Source of the DNA: Rhizobiaceae bacterium
Lineage (GTDB): Bacteria; Pseudomonadota; Alphaproteobacteria; Rhizobiales; Rhizobiaceae
Length of the DNA stretch: 39,551 nucleotides
NCBI GenBank assembly: GCA_027483885.1
Contig: JAIXTO010000187.1
Span: forward strand, 1-39,551
Direction: 5' to 3'
Of the stretch, positions 7,819-15,430 are shown piece by piece. How positions within the stretch are numbered: position 1 is the first letter of the stretch; every line of letters begins with the position of its first letter. The position numbers and the translations under genes were made by a program. Below the pieces are notes generated by a model, which made no database searches, was not told the origin of the DNA, and saw only the letters and a list, made by a program, of their open reading frames with translations.

Positions 7819-9049
7819 CCAGCTGCCATTCCAGGAAGCGATCGATTTTCTGCAAGGCAAGGTCAATCTGCCGACACGGAAGTATGACGACGTGCTGCGG
7901 CAGGGCCAGGTGCGCGCCTTCACGGTGGCCGGCGTCACCCGCGACGACATGCTCTCCGACTTTCGCGCTGCTGTCGAAAAGGCCCGCAGGGAAGGCACCG
8001 GCTTCAACGAGTTCCGCAAGGATTTTGACGCCATCGTGGAGCGCACCGGCTGGCAGTTCAATGCGCGCGGCAGCACCGACGAGGAGCGCCACGACTGGCG
8101 CGCCCGGATCATCTACACCACCAACATGCGCACCTCCTATATGGCCGGCCGCTGGGCACAGCTGACCGATCCGGATGTGCTGCGCTACCGTCCGTATCTG
8201 CAATATGTGCATTCAGGTGCCGAGCATCCGCGCCTTCAGCATCTTGCCTGGAACGGTCTGGTGCTGGCGGCGACCGATCCCGCCTGGAACGTGATGTACC
8301 CGCCCAACGGCTGGGGCTGCGGCTGCGACGTCAAGGCGCTGTCGCGCCGGGATCTGGCACGGCTCGGCAAGGATGGACCTGACGAGGCGCCGACGCTGGA
8401 ACCCTATGAGAGCGTCGATCGGCGCACAGGAGAACCGGAACTGCGTTATCCCGGCATTGACCGGGGCTGGGACTACAATGTCGGTAAGGAGCGGCTGCAC
8501 GGCATAGTGCCAACCGAACTACGTGAGCGGCTGCCAGCCTTCGGTGAGGTAGCCAGGCCAGTCACTCTGCCACCCTTGCCGGCACCATCAGTTGCAAGGC
8601 CGGCCGACATCCTGCCGATGGGGCTCCCGGAAGAGGAATATGTGGACGCTTTCCTGTCGCGATTTGGTTTACGCGGCAGTGAAACGGGGTTTCACAGGGA
8701 CGTTTCGGGTGGCGTCATCGCGATAGGACGGACAATGTTCGAACGACGGACGCGTGATGGGACCGTCGTCGGGCTGAAGGCCGACAAGCGTGAACGCGGC
8801 CAGTTCGTGAACCTCATGGCGGATGCCATCCTTAACCCCGATGAAATCTGGATCGATTGGGCGCCTGTGGCATCCGGTGTCGTGCTGCGACGCGCATATC
8901 TCAAACGGGTCCTGTTGCCAGTCGGCAAAAGTATTTTTGTCCGGTTCGAATGGACAAAATCGGGCTGGTTTGCACGCACGGGGTTTGATGCCTCGGACGA
9001 GTATCTCGAGGCTTATCGAAAAGGTGCGTTGATCTACCGGAAAACATAG
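7811..9049 (+). CDS. Mu F-like head morphogenesis protein with C-terminal PBECR2-like nuclease domain
   Basis: 412 residues from the ATG at 7811 (MADQLPFQEA). Residues about 1-240 are the phage Mu protein F-like minor head domain, including the conserved GWGCGCDVKALSRRDLARLG near residue 170. The C-terminal part (about residues 275-412) is an added domain whose pattern (RGQFVNLMADAILNPDEIW, a central YLKRVLL, and YLEAYRKGALIY at the end) fits PBECR2. PBECR2 belongs to the Barnase/EndoU/Colicin E5-D/RelE-like nucleases predicted in phage head proteins. Such domains may be injected effectors; the activity is inferred. Confidence 0.82.
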   Translation: MADQLPFQEAIDFLQGKVNLPTRKYDDVLRQGQVRAFTVAGVTRDDMLSDFRAAVEKARREGTGFNEFRKDFDAIVERTGWQFNARGSTDEERHDWRARIIYTTNMRTSYMAGRWAQLTDPDVLRYRPYLQYVHSGAEHPRLQHLAWNGLVLAATDPAWNVMYPPNGWGCGCDVKALSRRDLARLGKDGPDEAPTLEPYESVDRRTGEPELRYPGIDRGWDYNVGKERLHGIVPTELRERLPAFGEVARPVTLPPLPAPSVARPADILPMGLPEEEYVDAFLSRFGLRGSETGFHRDVSGGVIAIGRTMFERRTRDGTVVGLKADKRERGQFVNLMADAILNPDEIWIDWAPVASGVVLRRAYLKRVLLPVGKSIFVRFEWTKSGWFARTGFDASDEYLEAYRKGALIYRKT

Positions 9050-9076
9050 GAGGCGCGCCTTTCCGGGACGCGCCTC
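9050..9076 (+). terminator. GC-rich hairpin between F-like and G-like genes
   Basis: An 8-bp perfect stem (GAGGCGCG at 9050-9057, CGCGCCTC at 9069-9076) closes an 11-base loop and starts right after the F-like stop. No T-run follows, so it is either a weak or Rho-aided terminator or an mRNA processing/stability element. Confidence 0.4.
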
Positions 9077-9170
9077 AGCCGATTGCCCTACGGAGGGAGC
9101 CGGAACACCCCAGACAACCGAACGCTTTCATCGTAGCACATTTCGACCAGAACCGACAACGGAGTTCAAA

Positions 9171-9686
9171 GTGGCAGCAGCATCGATCGTCGTTGACGAC
9201 CAGGAGATCACCAGGGCGCTCCAAAACCTCTTGAAGGCGGCCGGCGATCTGGCGCCGGTGCTGAAGAACATCGGCGAGTATGAAGCGGAAGCCACCAAAG
9301 ACAGGTTTCGTAGCGAAACGGATCCTGACGGCAAAGCATGGCAAGCGCTGAACCCGCTCTATAAGCTCACCAAGAAAGGGGCGCGCATCCTGACGGGCCA
9401 GACCCGCAGCCTGTCCCAGATCGTCTGGCAGCTGGCGTCGGAAAGCTCCGTCGCAATCGGCTCGAACGAGGTCTATGCGCGCATCCACAATGAAGGCGGC
9501 GATATCGTCCCGAAGAATGCCGCGGCACTTGTCTTTTCGATGGGAGGCGAGACATTCCGGGTGAAGCGCGTCACCATTCCCAAGCGTCAGTTTCTTGGTG
9601 TCAACGAGGAAGACCGGGCGCGGATCGAAGAGATCATACAGGACCATTTCGAGGAGGCTTTGGCGCAAACGGCGGGGCCGCAATAA
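9171..9686 (+). CDS. Phage virion morphogenesis protein (Mu G-like tail completion)
   Basis: 171 residues from a GTG start that has GGAG six bases upstream. The central segment (DPDGKAWQALNPLYKLTKKGARILTGQT) and the later RQFLGVNEEDRARI are characteristic of the phage virion morphogenesis family, which includes Mu gpG and P2 gpS. These proteins act in head-tail joining. It stands alone between a hairpin upstream and a regulatory gap downstream. Confidence 0.82.
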   Translation: MAAASIVVDDQEITRALQNLLKAAGDLAPVLKNIGEYEAEATKDRFRSETDPDGKAWQALNPLYKLTKKGARILTGQTRSLSQIVWQLASESSVAIGSNEVYARIHNEGGDIVPKNAAALVFSMGGETFRVKRVTIPKRQFLGVNEEDRARIEEIIQDHFEEALAQTAGPQ

Positions 9687-9901
9687 CCGGCCCACAGACG
9701 CGCGCAGGACGGCGGGATGGCTCGTTACCCGCGACAGAGGGTGAATGCGCGCCCAAGGGCTTCAAAACGGCTTCAAATTCGATGCTTGCCCTCTTTGCCT
9801 CCCCCGCGTTAAGACTTGAGCGCCCCACGCGACGTAGAGGCGGCTGATCCACAAACCCTAGCGACTGTTTCCACCGACCACGCTGATCCAGTGTGGCGGG
9901 C
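9687..9901 (+). promoter_or_regulatory. Gap before the protease gene; likely late promoter region (Mu PI position)
   Basis: 215 bases without a convincing gene. Mu has a C-activated late promoter, PI, exactly here, upstream of gene I, so an activator-dependent promoter is expected (inference). The sequence holds a tandem direct repeat GGCTTCAAA at about 9758-9775, related to the TTTGAA/TTCAAA dyads seen elsewhere in the window. No clear sigma70 boxes are visible. Confidence 0.35.
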
Positions 9902-11005
9902 ATGAAACCGTTTGAGATTTTCCGTTCCGGCACCCACGCAGACAACCGAGGCAGGTCGTTCACCTTCTCGGATGACGACCTTGGCGCCATCGCTGCAAGC
10001 TACGATCCGGCGCTCTCCCATGCGCCGATCGTCGTCGGCCATCCAAAGCAGGATGCGCCGGCCTACGGCTGGGTAAAGTCCATTTCCTTCCAGGACGGCC
10101 GTCTTGTCGTCGAGCCTGAGGATCTGGAAAGCCAGTTCGCCGATCTGGTGCGCAACGGCCGTTTCCGCCAGCGCTCGGCCAGCTTCTTTACGCCCGACCA
10201 TCCCAACAATCCGACGCCCGGTCGCTATTACCTGCGCCATGTCGGCTTCCTTGGCGCCGCGGCACCTGCCGTGAAGGGGCTGAAGGCTGTCGAGTTTTGC
10301 GACGACGAGGCTCTTGTCGAGTTTCAGGACGCAGACATCGCGCGCGCCGCCTGGGGCTTTGAAACCCTTTCAAAGATCATTCGAGGTTTTCGAGACTTCG
10401 TCGTCGCCGAGAAAGGCATCGACGTGGCCGACGCCATCGTGCCCGCCTGGCAGATCGACCAGATCGCCGAAACGGCCCAGCAGCTGCGCGACCAACCGCT
10501 CTTAACCGAACCCACCACAAGCTACAGCGACGAGGATGACACCATGAGCCAGGAGATGCTCGCCGAAATCCAGCGGCGGGAGGCAGACCTTGCGGCCCGC
10601 GAGGCAAGCTTTGCCGACCAGCAACAGGCAGACCTGCAGGCGCGCAAGACGGCACGCTGCGCAGACGACGCGGCCTTTGTCACAACCATGGTTGAAACCG
10701 GCCGGTTACCGGTCGGCCTGAAGGATCTGGCCACCGCTCTTTTTGCCGATCTCGATGCCGAGACGATCTCGTTTTCGGATGGTGGCGAAGGCCGGCAGCT
10801 TTCGCCACGCGACGTCCTTCGTCAGTTGATCGAGCGCCTGCCCTTGCCGGTTGCCCAGGGCGAACTGGCGACCGGTGACGGGCCGGACTTCTCCGACCCT
10901 GTCCATGTCGCCTCGGCCATCACCACCGAAATCGAGACCGCGCGCACCAGGGGCGAACAGCTGTCGGCCGCAGAAGCCGGCATGCGCCTGACGCGCCGCC
11001 GCTAA
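9902..11005 (+). CDS. Prohead protease with nested scaffold (Mu I-like)
   Basis: 367 residues from the ATG at 9902; a GTG at 9893 would add three residues, and neither start has a good ribosome binding site. Residues about 1-130 resemble Mu gpI: FEIFRSGTHADNRGR, the HAPIVVGHPKQDAPAYGWV block with the likely catalytic His, and RQRSASFFTP. The C-terminal 150 residues are Glu/Ala/Gln-rich and helical, as expected for a scaffold. The head protease matures the prohead and degrades the scaffold. Confidence 0.8.
   Translation: MKPFEIFRSGTHADNRGRSFTFSDDDLGAIAASYDPALSHAPIVVGHPKQDAPAYGWVKSISFQDGRLVVEPEDLESQFADLVRNGRFRQRSASFFTPDHPNNPTPGRYYLRHVGFLGAAAPAVKGLKAVEFCDDEALVEFQDADIARAAWGFETLSKIIRGFRDFVVAEKGIDVADAIVPAWQIDQIAETAQQLRDQPLLTEPTTSYSDEDDTMSQEMLAEIQRREADLAAREASFADQQQADLQARKTARCADDAAFVTTMVETGRLPVGLKDLATALFADLDAETISFSDGGEGRQLSPRDVLRQLIERLPLPVAQGELATGDGPDFSDPVHVASAITTEIETARTRGEQLSAAEAGMRLTRRR
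10544..11005 (+). CDS. Scaffold protein from an internal start in the protease gene (Mu Z-like)
   Basis: An in-frame ATG at 10544 (MSQEMLAEIQRREADLAARE) has GAGGA seven bases upstream and opens a 153-residue protein identical to the C-terminal part of the protease. It has a coiled-coil start. In Mu, gene Z is nested in gene I in this way and codes for the scaffold. The separate translation is inferred from the ribosome binding site and the Mu precedent. Confidence 0.6.
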   Translation: MSQEMLAEIQRREADLAAREASFADQQQADLQARKTARCADDAAFVTTMVETGRLPVGLKDLATALFADLDAETISFSDGGEGRQLSPRDVLRQLIERLPLPVAQGELATGDGPDFSDPVHVASAITTEIETARTRGEQLSAAEAGMRLTRRR

Positions 11006-11023
11006 CCCGAAGGGCAAAGCCTC

Positions 11024-11392
11024 ATGAAGATCATCAAGAACTTCCTCGCCACCACCGCCCTTGCGCACCGCCGCCAGGTGAAGGCCGGTGCCAATGATGG
11101 CGAGGTGGCGCTCGCGACCGCACCCACCGACAACATCATCGGCGTCACGGATCATCCGGGCGGCGCGGCGATCGGCGACCGCGTCGACGTGGTGCTGCTC
11201 GGCGAAACCGAACTGGAGATCGGCGGCACCATCACGCCCGGCGCCTTCTTCACGGCCGACGCAAACGGCAAGGGCGTGGCGGCAGCGCCGGCGGCCGGCG
11301 TCAATGCCCGCACCGGCGGCCTTATGACCATCGGCGCAGTCTCGGGCGACATCGCCCGCGTCCTCGTCACCCCGTCCCGGATCCAGGGCTGA
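11024..11392 (+). CDS. Capsid decoration protein (DUF2190-like)
   Basis: 122 residues. A small beta-rich protein with 'IIGVTDHPGGAAIGDRVDVVLLGETELEIGG' spacing and the late 'GARTGG...GD' pattern typical of DUF2190 / capsid cement proteins. It lies between the scaffold and major capsid genes, where such proteins are usual. They bind the capsid surface and stabilise the head. The ATG follows a GAAGGG about ten bases upstream. Confidence 0.7.
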   Translation: MKIIKNFLATTALAHRRQVKAGANDGEVALATAPTDNIIGVTDHPGGAAIGDRVDVVLLGETELEIGGTITPGAFFTADANGKGVAAAPAAGVNARTGGLMTIGAVSGDIARVLVTPSRIQG

Positions 11393-11421
11393 TTGCCCGC
11401 AACCCTCCCAAGGAGATTTCC

Positions 11422-12357
11422 ATGAGCGGCACGCCGTTCCCTATCGATCCGGTGCTGACCGGGATCATCATCGCCTACAAGAACAATGCGCTGATCGCAG
11501 ACCAAGTGCTTCCACGCCTGACGCCAAACCTGCCGAAGAAGAAGTTCACCTGGTGGCGCTTTGACTTTGGCCAGTTCATCACGGTCGGCGATACCAAGGT
11601 CGGCCGCAAGTCCGCTCCCAACGAAGTTGAGTTCGAGGCGCAGGACGTCGAGGACAAGACCGACGACTATGGCCTGGACGACGTCATTCCGCTTGATGAC
11701 ATCAACAACGCGCCGGACGGCTATGATCCGCGTGCCTTTGCCGCGCAGAAGCTGATCGACCTTGTGCTGCTCGATCGCGAAGTGCGCGTCGCCAACAAGG
11801 TCTTCAATTCCGCAATGTACGGCGCCGGAAATAAGGAAACGCTGGCTGGCACCAGTCAGTGGTCGCATGCTGACAGCAAACCGATCGTGCAGATCAGCGA
11901 GGCGGCCGACAGCATGATCATGCGCCCGAACAACATGGTCCTTGGCCGCATCGAATGGACGGCGCTGCGCACCAATCCTTCGGTTCTGCGGGCGTTGACC
12001 CCGTCGGGTGCGGGCGACGGTATGGCCGACAGGCGCGCAGTCGCCGACCTTCTCGAACTGGATGAGATCACTGTCGGCGAAGGCTGGATCAACCGGGCAA
12101 AGAAGGGCCAGCCGGTCAGCCGGTCCCGCGCCTGGGGCGACAAGGCGCTCCTGTTCCACAAGGCGCCCCTCGCCTCCTCAATCGATGCAACGCCGACCTT
12201 CGGCTGGACCGCCCAGCATGGCGACCGTGTGTCCGGCGCGATGGACGAACCGAAGATCGGCCTGAAGGGCTCGGTGCGCGTGCGCTCCGGCGAAAGCGTC
12301 AAGGAAGTCATTTCCTCGCCCGAGCTTGGTTACCTGTTCGAGGATGTCGTCGCCTGA
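11422..12357 (+). CDS. Major capsid protein
   Basis: 311 residues, the right size for an HK97-fold major head protein. Position after protease, scaffold and decoration genes supports this call. Visible segments include an N-terminal LPKKKFTWWRFDFGQ, a helical VLLDREVRVANKVFN and a C-terminal GLKGSVRVRSGESVKEVISSPELGYLFEDVVA that fits the P-domain end of phage capsid proteins. It is not closely similar to Mu gpT as I remember it. An AAGGAG eight bases before the ATG is the strongest ribosome binding site nearby, as expected for an abundant product. Confidence 0.75.
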   Translation: MSGTPFPIDPVLTGIIIAYKNNALIADQVLPRLTPNLPKKKFTWWRFDFGQFITVGDTKVGRKSAPNEVEFEAQDVEDKTDDYGLDDVIPLDDINNAPDGYDPRAFAAQKLIDLVLLDREVRVANKVFNSAMYGAGNKETLAGTSQWSHADSKPIVQISEAADSMIMRPNNMVLGRIEWTALRTNPSVLRALTPSGAGDGMADRRAVADLLELDEITVGEGWINRAKKGQPVSRSRAWGDKALLFHKAPLASSIDATPTFGWTAQHGDRVSGAMDEPKIGLKGSVRVRSGESVKEVISSPELGYLFEDVVA

Positions 12358-12448
12358 CGCTGCATCACAACCGATCTCGGCGGCTTCGGCCGCCGGGCTT
12401 TCCGCAACCTGCAAGGCGCCGATTGCGCAAGGTCCGAAGGAGAACCCC

Positions 12449-12655
12449 ATGGCCAGAAATTCCCACCCCTCGCCAAGTGTCAGCACCGCCGGCGACGCTG
12501 TGCAACAGGATGAAGACACCATCATCTTCACCGTTCTGCAGCCGGTACGCGTCGATGGCATCAAGTTCATGCCGGACGAGCCGGCGCCGGTCCCTTATGA
12601 TCTGGTGCAGCACCTGGACGCGCGCGGCATCATCGGCATGCGGGAGCAAGGCTGA
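12449..12655 (+). CDS. Small hypothetical phage protein
   Basis: 68 residues. The ATG at 12449 has AAGGAG seven bases upstream. The C-terminal half (VLQPVRVDGIKFMPDEPAPVPYDLVQHLDARGII) is the recurrent short module found between capsid and DUF1320 genes in Mu-like phages, comparable to Mu gp35; that assignment is by position. No motif is visible. It overlaps the next gene by one base. Confidence 0.6.
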   Translation: MARNSHPSPSVSTAGDAVQQDEDTIIFTVLQPVRVDGIKFMPDEPAPVPYDLVQHLDARGIIGMREQG

Positions 12656-13077
12656 TGGCACCCTATGCCACGCTCGCCGATCTTCTGGCCCGTGCCGGTG
12701 AAGACGAGATCCTGCAGGTTGCCGACCGCGACGCAGACGGCGCGCCTGATCCAACCGTGGTCGCGTCTGCGATCGCCACGGCCGAAAGCGAGATCAATGG
12801 CTATATCGGCGCGCGCTACCGGCTGCCCCTCACCTCCGTTCCGGGACTGGTGACCACCTGGGCCGTCTCGATTGCGCGCTATCACCTGCACCGCGACGGC
12901 GCGCCCGATCACGTCGTGCGCGACTGGAAAAGCGCCATGGACGGCCTGCGTGACGTCGCCAAGGCGCTGGTCAGCCTGCCTGTCAGCGAAGGAACGGAGG
13001 CGCCGTCCGACGACGCCGGTCGCGTCGTCCTGGTGAAGCAACGGCCGCTCTGGGGCGGGTTTGGAGGCTTCCTGTGA
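12655..13077 (+). CDS. DUF1320 head-tail connector (Mu gp36-like)
   Basis: 140 residues starting MAPYATLADLLARAGEDEILQVADRD, the typical opening of DUF1320 proteins. It continues with an A..AESEINGYIGARYRLPL segment near residue 45 and WAVSIARYHLH near residue 65. The helical bundle resembles gp6-type adaptor proteins of the neck (family knowledge). It is coupled to the next gene, whose GTG overlaps its stop. Confidence 0.82.
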   Translation: MAPYATLADLLARAGEDEILQVADRDADGAPDPTVVASAIATAESEINGYIGARYRLPLTSVPGLVTTWAVSIARYHLHRDGAPDHVVRDWKSAMDGLRDVAKALVSLPVSEGTEAPSDDAGRVVLVKQRPLWGGFGGFL

Positions 13078-13493
13078 TCTCGCATGTGATCACCCGCCTG
13101 CGCGCGGAAACGACGCTGACCGACGTGCTGCCGGCCGAGGATCTGGAGACCCTGTCCAAGGGGACCGCCCCGAAAAACCGCACCGTGTTCGTCCTGCCGT
13201 TCCGTGACATCGCGGAGCCCAATCAGTTTGCCGCCGGCGCCTTTCGCCAGTCGATCGAGGCCTACGTCATCGTCGCCTTCCTGATCCGCCGTTACGACGA
13301 TGCAAAGGGCGGCAAGCGGGCGAGCGAGTACGAGCAGACACGCGACGAAATCGAGAACGCACTGGCGGGCTGGCAATGGGACGCATCGGAAGAGCCGTTC
13401 GAACTGGTGTCCGGCCAGAGTAGCGCTTTTGGCACGGCCGCGACGATCTACGCCGAGACCTGGAAGACCACGAGAACCCTGGAGAAACGCTGA
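13074..13493 (+). CDS. Gp37-family protein, probable tail terminator
   Basis: 139 residues from a GTG at 13074 with GGAGG six bases upstream. It begins with an amphipathic helix (VITRLRAETTLTDVLP) followed by beta strands and ends TIYAETWKTTRTLEKR. This matches the phage gp37/tail terminator fold class in position and shape. Tail terminators cap the tail tube and join it to the head. The exact family is a moderate-confidence call. Confidence 0.65.
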   Translation: MISHVITRLRAETTLTDVLPAEDLETLSKGTAPKNRTVFVLPFRDIAEPNQFAAGAFRQSIEAYVIVAFLIRRYDDAKGGKRASEYEQTRDEIENALAGWQWDASEEPFELVSGQSSAFGTAATIYAETWKTTRTLEKR

Positions 13494-13672
13494 TGAACCA
13501 GCTGCCCCAAACTGGCGGCTCCTATCGCCGCGACGAGGACGGTGCGCTCGTTCCCATCGAAACGGCCGAGGGTCCGGCCGAAACCGGCGCGCAAGCTGCG
13601 ACAGCTGAACCGGCAGAGACCAATGAGACCGACACCGACGCTGGTGTCACCAAGACCACGAGGGGAAGCTGA
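13493..13672 (+). CDS. Short acidic hypothetical protein
   Basis: 59 residues, very rich in Thr, Glu and Ala (TAEGPAETGAQAATAEPAET) and probably disordered. It overlaps the previous stop and the next start by one base each, so it is part of the translation chain. In other Mu-like siphophages a small ORF also sits between the tail terminator and tail tube. No function can be given. Confidence 0.6.
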   Translation: MNQLPQTGGSYRRDEDGALVPIETAEGPAETGAQAATAEPAETNETDTDAGVTKTTRGS

Positions 13673-14598
13673 TGTCGAAGTTTGCACGCAACAAGGCGGT
13701 CCTTGTCAAACTCGAAACCGCCTATGGCGCGGATGCCGTACCGACAGGTGCTGCCAACGCCATGCAGGTCAACAATTTCCGGCCGGAACCGCTGCTTGGC
13801 CAGGACGTCAGCCGCGAGCTGATGTTGCCGTATATGGGCCACCAGGGCGTCATTCTCACCGGCAATTACGGTCGCGTGGCCTTTGACGTGGAAATTGCCG
13901 GCGCTGGCGCAGCGGGGACCGTGCCTGCCTACGGGCCGCTGCTGCGCGCCTGCGGGCTTGCCGAAACGGTGCAGGCGGGCGTGTCGGTCGTCTACAATCC
14001 GGTATCATCTGGCCACGAGGCGTGCTCGATCTACTATTTCATGGACGGCATCCGCCACGTCCTGCTCGGCGCGCGTGGCACCTTCACGCTCAATCTCACG
14101 CCACCGCAGATCCCACGGTTCAGTTTCACCTTCACCGGACTGCTCGGCACGATCAGCGATCAGGCCATGCCTGTGGCGGACTTCACCAAGTTCATCAAAC
14201 CTGTCCCCGTCTCAAAGGCCAACACCACGTTCAGCCTCCATGGCTATGCGGGAGCTTGTGAAGGCTTCTCGATCGACCTTGCCAACGACGTCCAGCAGCG
14301 GCTGCTGATCAACGACGAGAGCATGAAAATCGTCGACCGCCTGATGACGGGACAGGCAACGATGGAAGCTGTGGCGCTGGCGACGATCAACTGGTTTGCA
14401 ATTGCCCAGGCACACACCACCGGCGTCCTTGCCGGCCAGCATGGCGTCACGGCCGGCAATATCATCGGCTTCGGAGCCAACCGCGTGCAGCTGGGCAGAC
14501 CGGCCTATCAGGAGAACCAGAAGATCATCAACAACCAGCTGGGTCTGATGCTCCTGCCGACCGCCGGCAACGACGAATTCACGATCACCGTAAAGTAG
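13672..14598 (+). CDS. Major tail tube protein (siphovirus type)
   Basis: 308 residues, starting MSKFARNKAVLVKLETAYGADAVPTGA, a common opening of phage tail tube proteins. The central and C-terminal parts are beta-rich and hydrophobic with regular spacing. There is no tail sheath gene in the window, so the tail should be non-contractile. AGGGGAAG precedes the ATG. It is followed by a small dyad and then the chaperone genes, the standard siphophage order. Confidence 0.78.
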   Translation: MSKFARNKAVLVKLETAYGADAVPTGAANAMQVNNFRPEPLLGQDVSRELMLPYMGHQGVILTGNYGRVAFDVEIAGAGAAGTVPAYGPLLRACGLAETVQAGVSVVYNPVSSGHEACSIYYFMDGIRHVLLGARGTFTLNLTPPQIPRFSFTFTGLLGTISDQAMPVADFTKFIKPVPVSKANTTFSLHGYAGACEGFSIDLANDVQQRLLINDESMKIVDRLMTGQATMEAVALATINWFAIAQAHTTGVLAGQHGVTAGNIIGFGANRVQLGRPAYQENQKIINNQLGLMLLPTAGNDEFTITVK

Positions 14599-14599
14599 G

Positions 14600-14616
14600 T
14601 TTGAAGGGTCTTCAAA
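14600..14616. repeat. TTTGAAG-3-CTTCAAA dyad
   Basis: A perfect 7-bp inverted repeat with a 3-base centre between the tail tube stop and the chaperone ATG. The same kind of dyad (TTTGAAA-3-TTTCAAA) occurs at 10358-10374. It may be a protein-binding site or a small mRNA hairpin that also covers the GAAGGG ribosome binding site. Confidence 0.4.
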
Positions 14617-14618
14617 GC

Positions 14619-15092
14619 ATGTTCACGCTCGTTTCACGCCTCGCCGTCTGGTGGCCCGTCAAGGTTCAACAGCCTGATCCCGACCAGCCCGGCACATTCA
14701 CCGAAGTCGGATTTGAAGCCCGGTTCCTGATCGTCGGCAAGTCCGAGATGCGTGGCTATGCCGAAGAGCGCGATGCCCTGGCACGCGAGCTTGTCGACAC
14801 GATCGAGGCTATGTCGACGGCCGATGACAAGACGGCAGTGGCCCAGACGATCCGCGCCCACGAAAAGGCTTTGGAAGACCACGACGCCGGGATGTTCCAC
14901 CGCCTGATCACAGATTGGCGGGGCGTGGTGGATGCAGACGGCCAACCGATCCCCTTCAGTGCAGCAGCGCTCGACATGGCGATCGACCAGGACCGCATCC
15001 GGCGGGCGCTGAAGCTCGCCTATGACGCGGCAATTTCCGAGGACGGAGCACGCCTGGGAAACTCCGGGCCGCTGCCCGCGCCTGGGCCTTGA
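14619..15092 (+). CDS. Tail assembly chaperone (lambda G analogue)
   Basis: 157 residues from the ATG at 14619, with GAAGGG ten bases upstream; a TTG at 14601 would add six residues but lies inside the dyad. The protein is helical and charged and sits between the tail tube and tape measure genes, where the G protein of siphophages lies. Near its end, GGGAAAC at 15056-15062 is in register for -1 slippage into the following frame. That would make a longer G-GT-like product. Confidence 0.7.
   Translation: MFTLVSRLAVWWPVKVQQPDPDQPGTFTEVGFEARFLIVGKSEMRGYAEERDALARELVDTIEAMSTADDKTAVAQTIRAHEKALEDHDAGMFHRLITDWRGVVDADGQPIPFSAAALDMAIDQDRIRRALKLAYDAAISEDGARLGNSGPLPAPGP
15056..15062 (+). promoter_or_regulatory. 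-1 ribosomal frameshift slip site GGGAAAC
   Basis: The heptamer reads G GGA AAC in the chaperone frame, the X-XXY-YYZ form. It differs by one base from lambda's GGGAAAG slip site in gene G. The zero-frame stop follows 28 bases later. The -1 frame is open from here to 15428 and has no good start of its own. Confidence 0.65.
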
Positions 15093-15430
15093 TCCGCACC
15101 GGTCGCATCGACCGGGAACGGGCGACCCCGATCATGGACGAGACCCGGCGCGAACTGGAGCTGATGGGCGTCAGGATAACCCCGGTTCCCGCAGATGAGG
15201 AGGCCGGCGAACCGGTCGCGGCCTGCAACTGGGACAGCCTCCTCGCTTTTCTCGCCTGCGCCACCCAATGGCGCGTCGGCGTCGGCTTCGGCGCCATGAT
15301 CTGGGTGGGGCTCGATTATGCCGGCTGTGCCGTCGCGTTTCGATGCGGCGGGTTTGCAGACCACCTCTTTGAGGATCTGCGCGTGATGGAGGATGCCGCG
15401 CTCGCGGTCCTCAACAGTGGAGATGATTGA
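15059..15430 (+). CDS. T-type extension of the tail chaperone (DUF1799-like), expressed by frameshift
   Basis: This frame codes for about 110 residues with WDSLLAFLACATQWRVG and VGLDYAGCAVA, which resemble DUF1799 proteins that lie before tape measure genes in Mu-like siphophages. The only independent start is a TTG at 15089 with no ribosome binding site. Entry by -1 slippage at 15056-15062 is therefore preferred. The fusion would be about 270 residues: 148 from the upstream frame and 122 from this one. It overlaps the tape measure ATG by one base. Confidence 0.62.
   Translation, partial: KLRAAARAWALIRTGRIDRERATPIMDETRRELELMGVRITPVPADEEAGEPVAACNWDSLLAFLACATQWRVGVGFGAMIWVGLDYAGCAVAFRCGGFADHLFEDLRVMEDAALAVLNSGDD

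Noticed and set aside
15089..15430. Independent gene starting at the TTG at 15089
   Set aside because: No ribosome binding site is present, and a well-placed -1 slip site upstream explains expression better.
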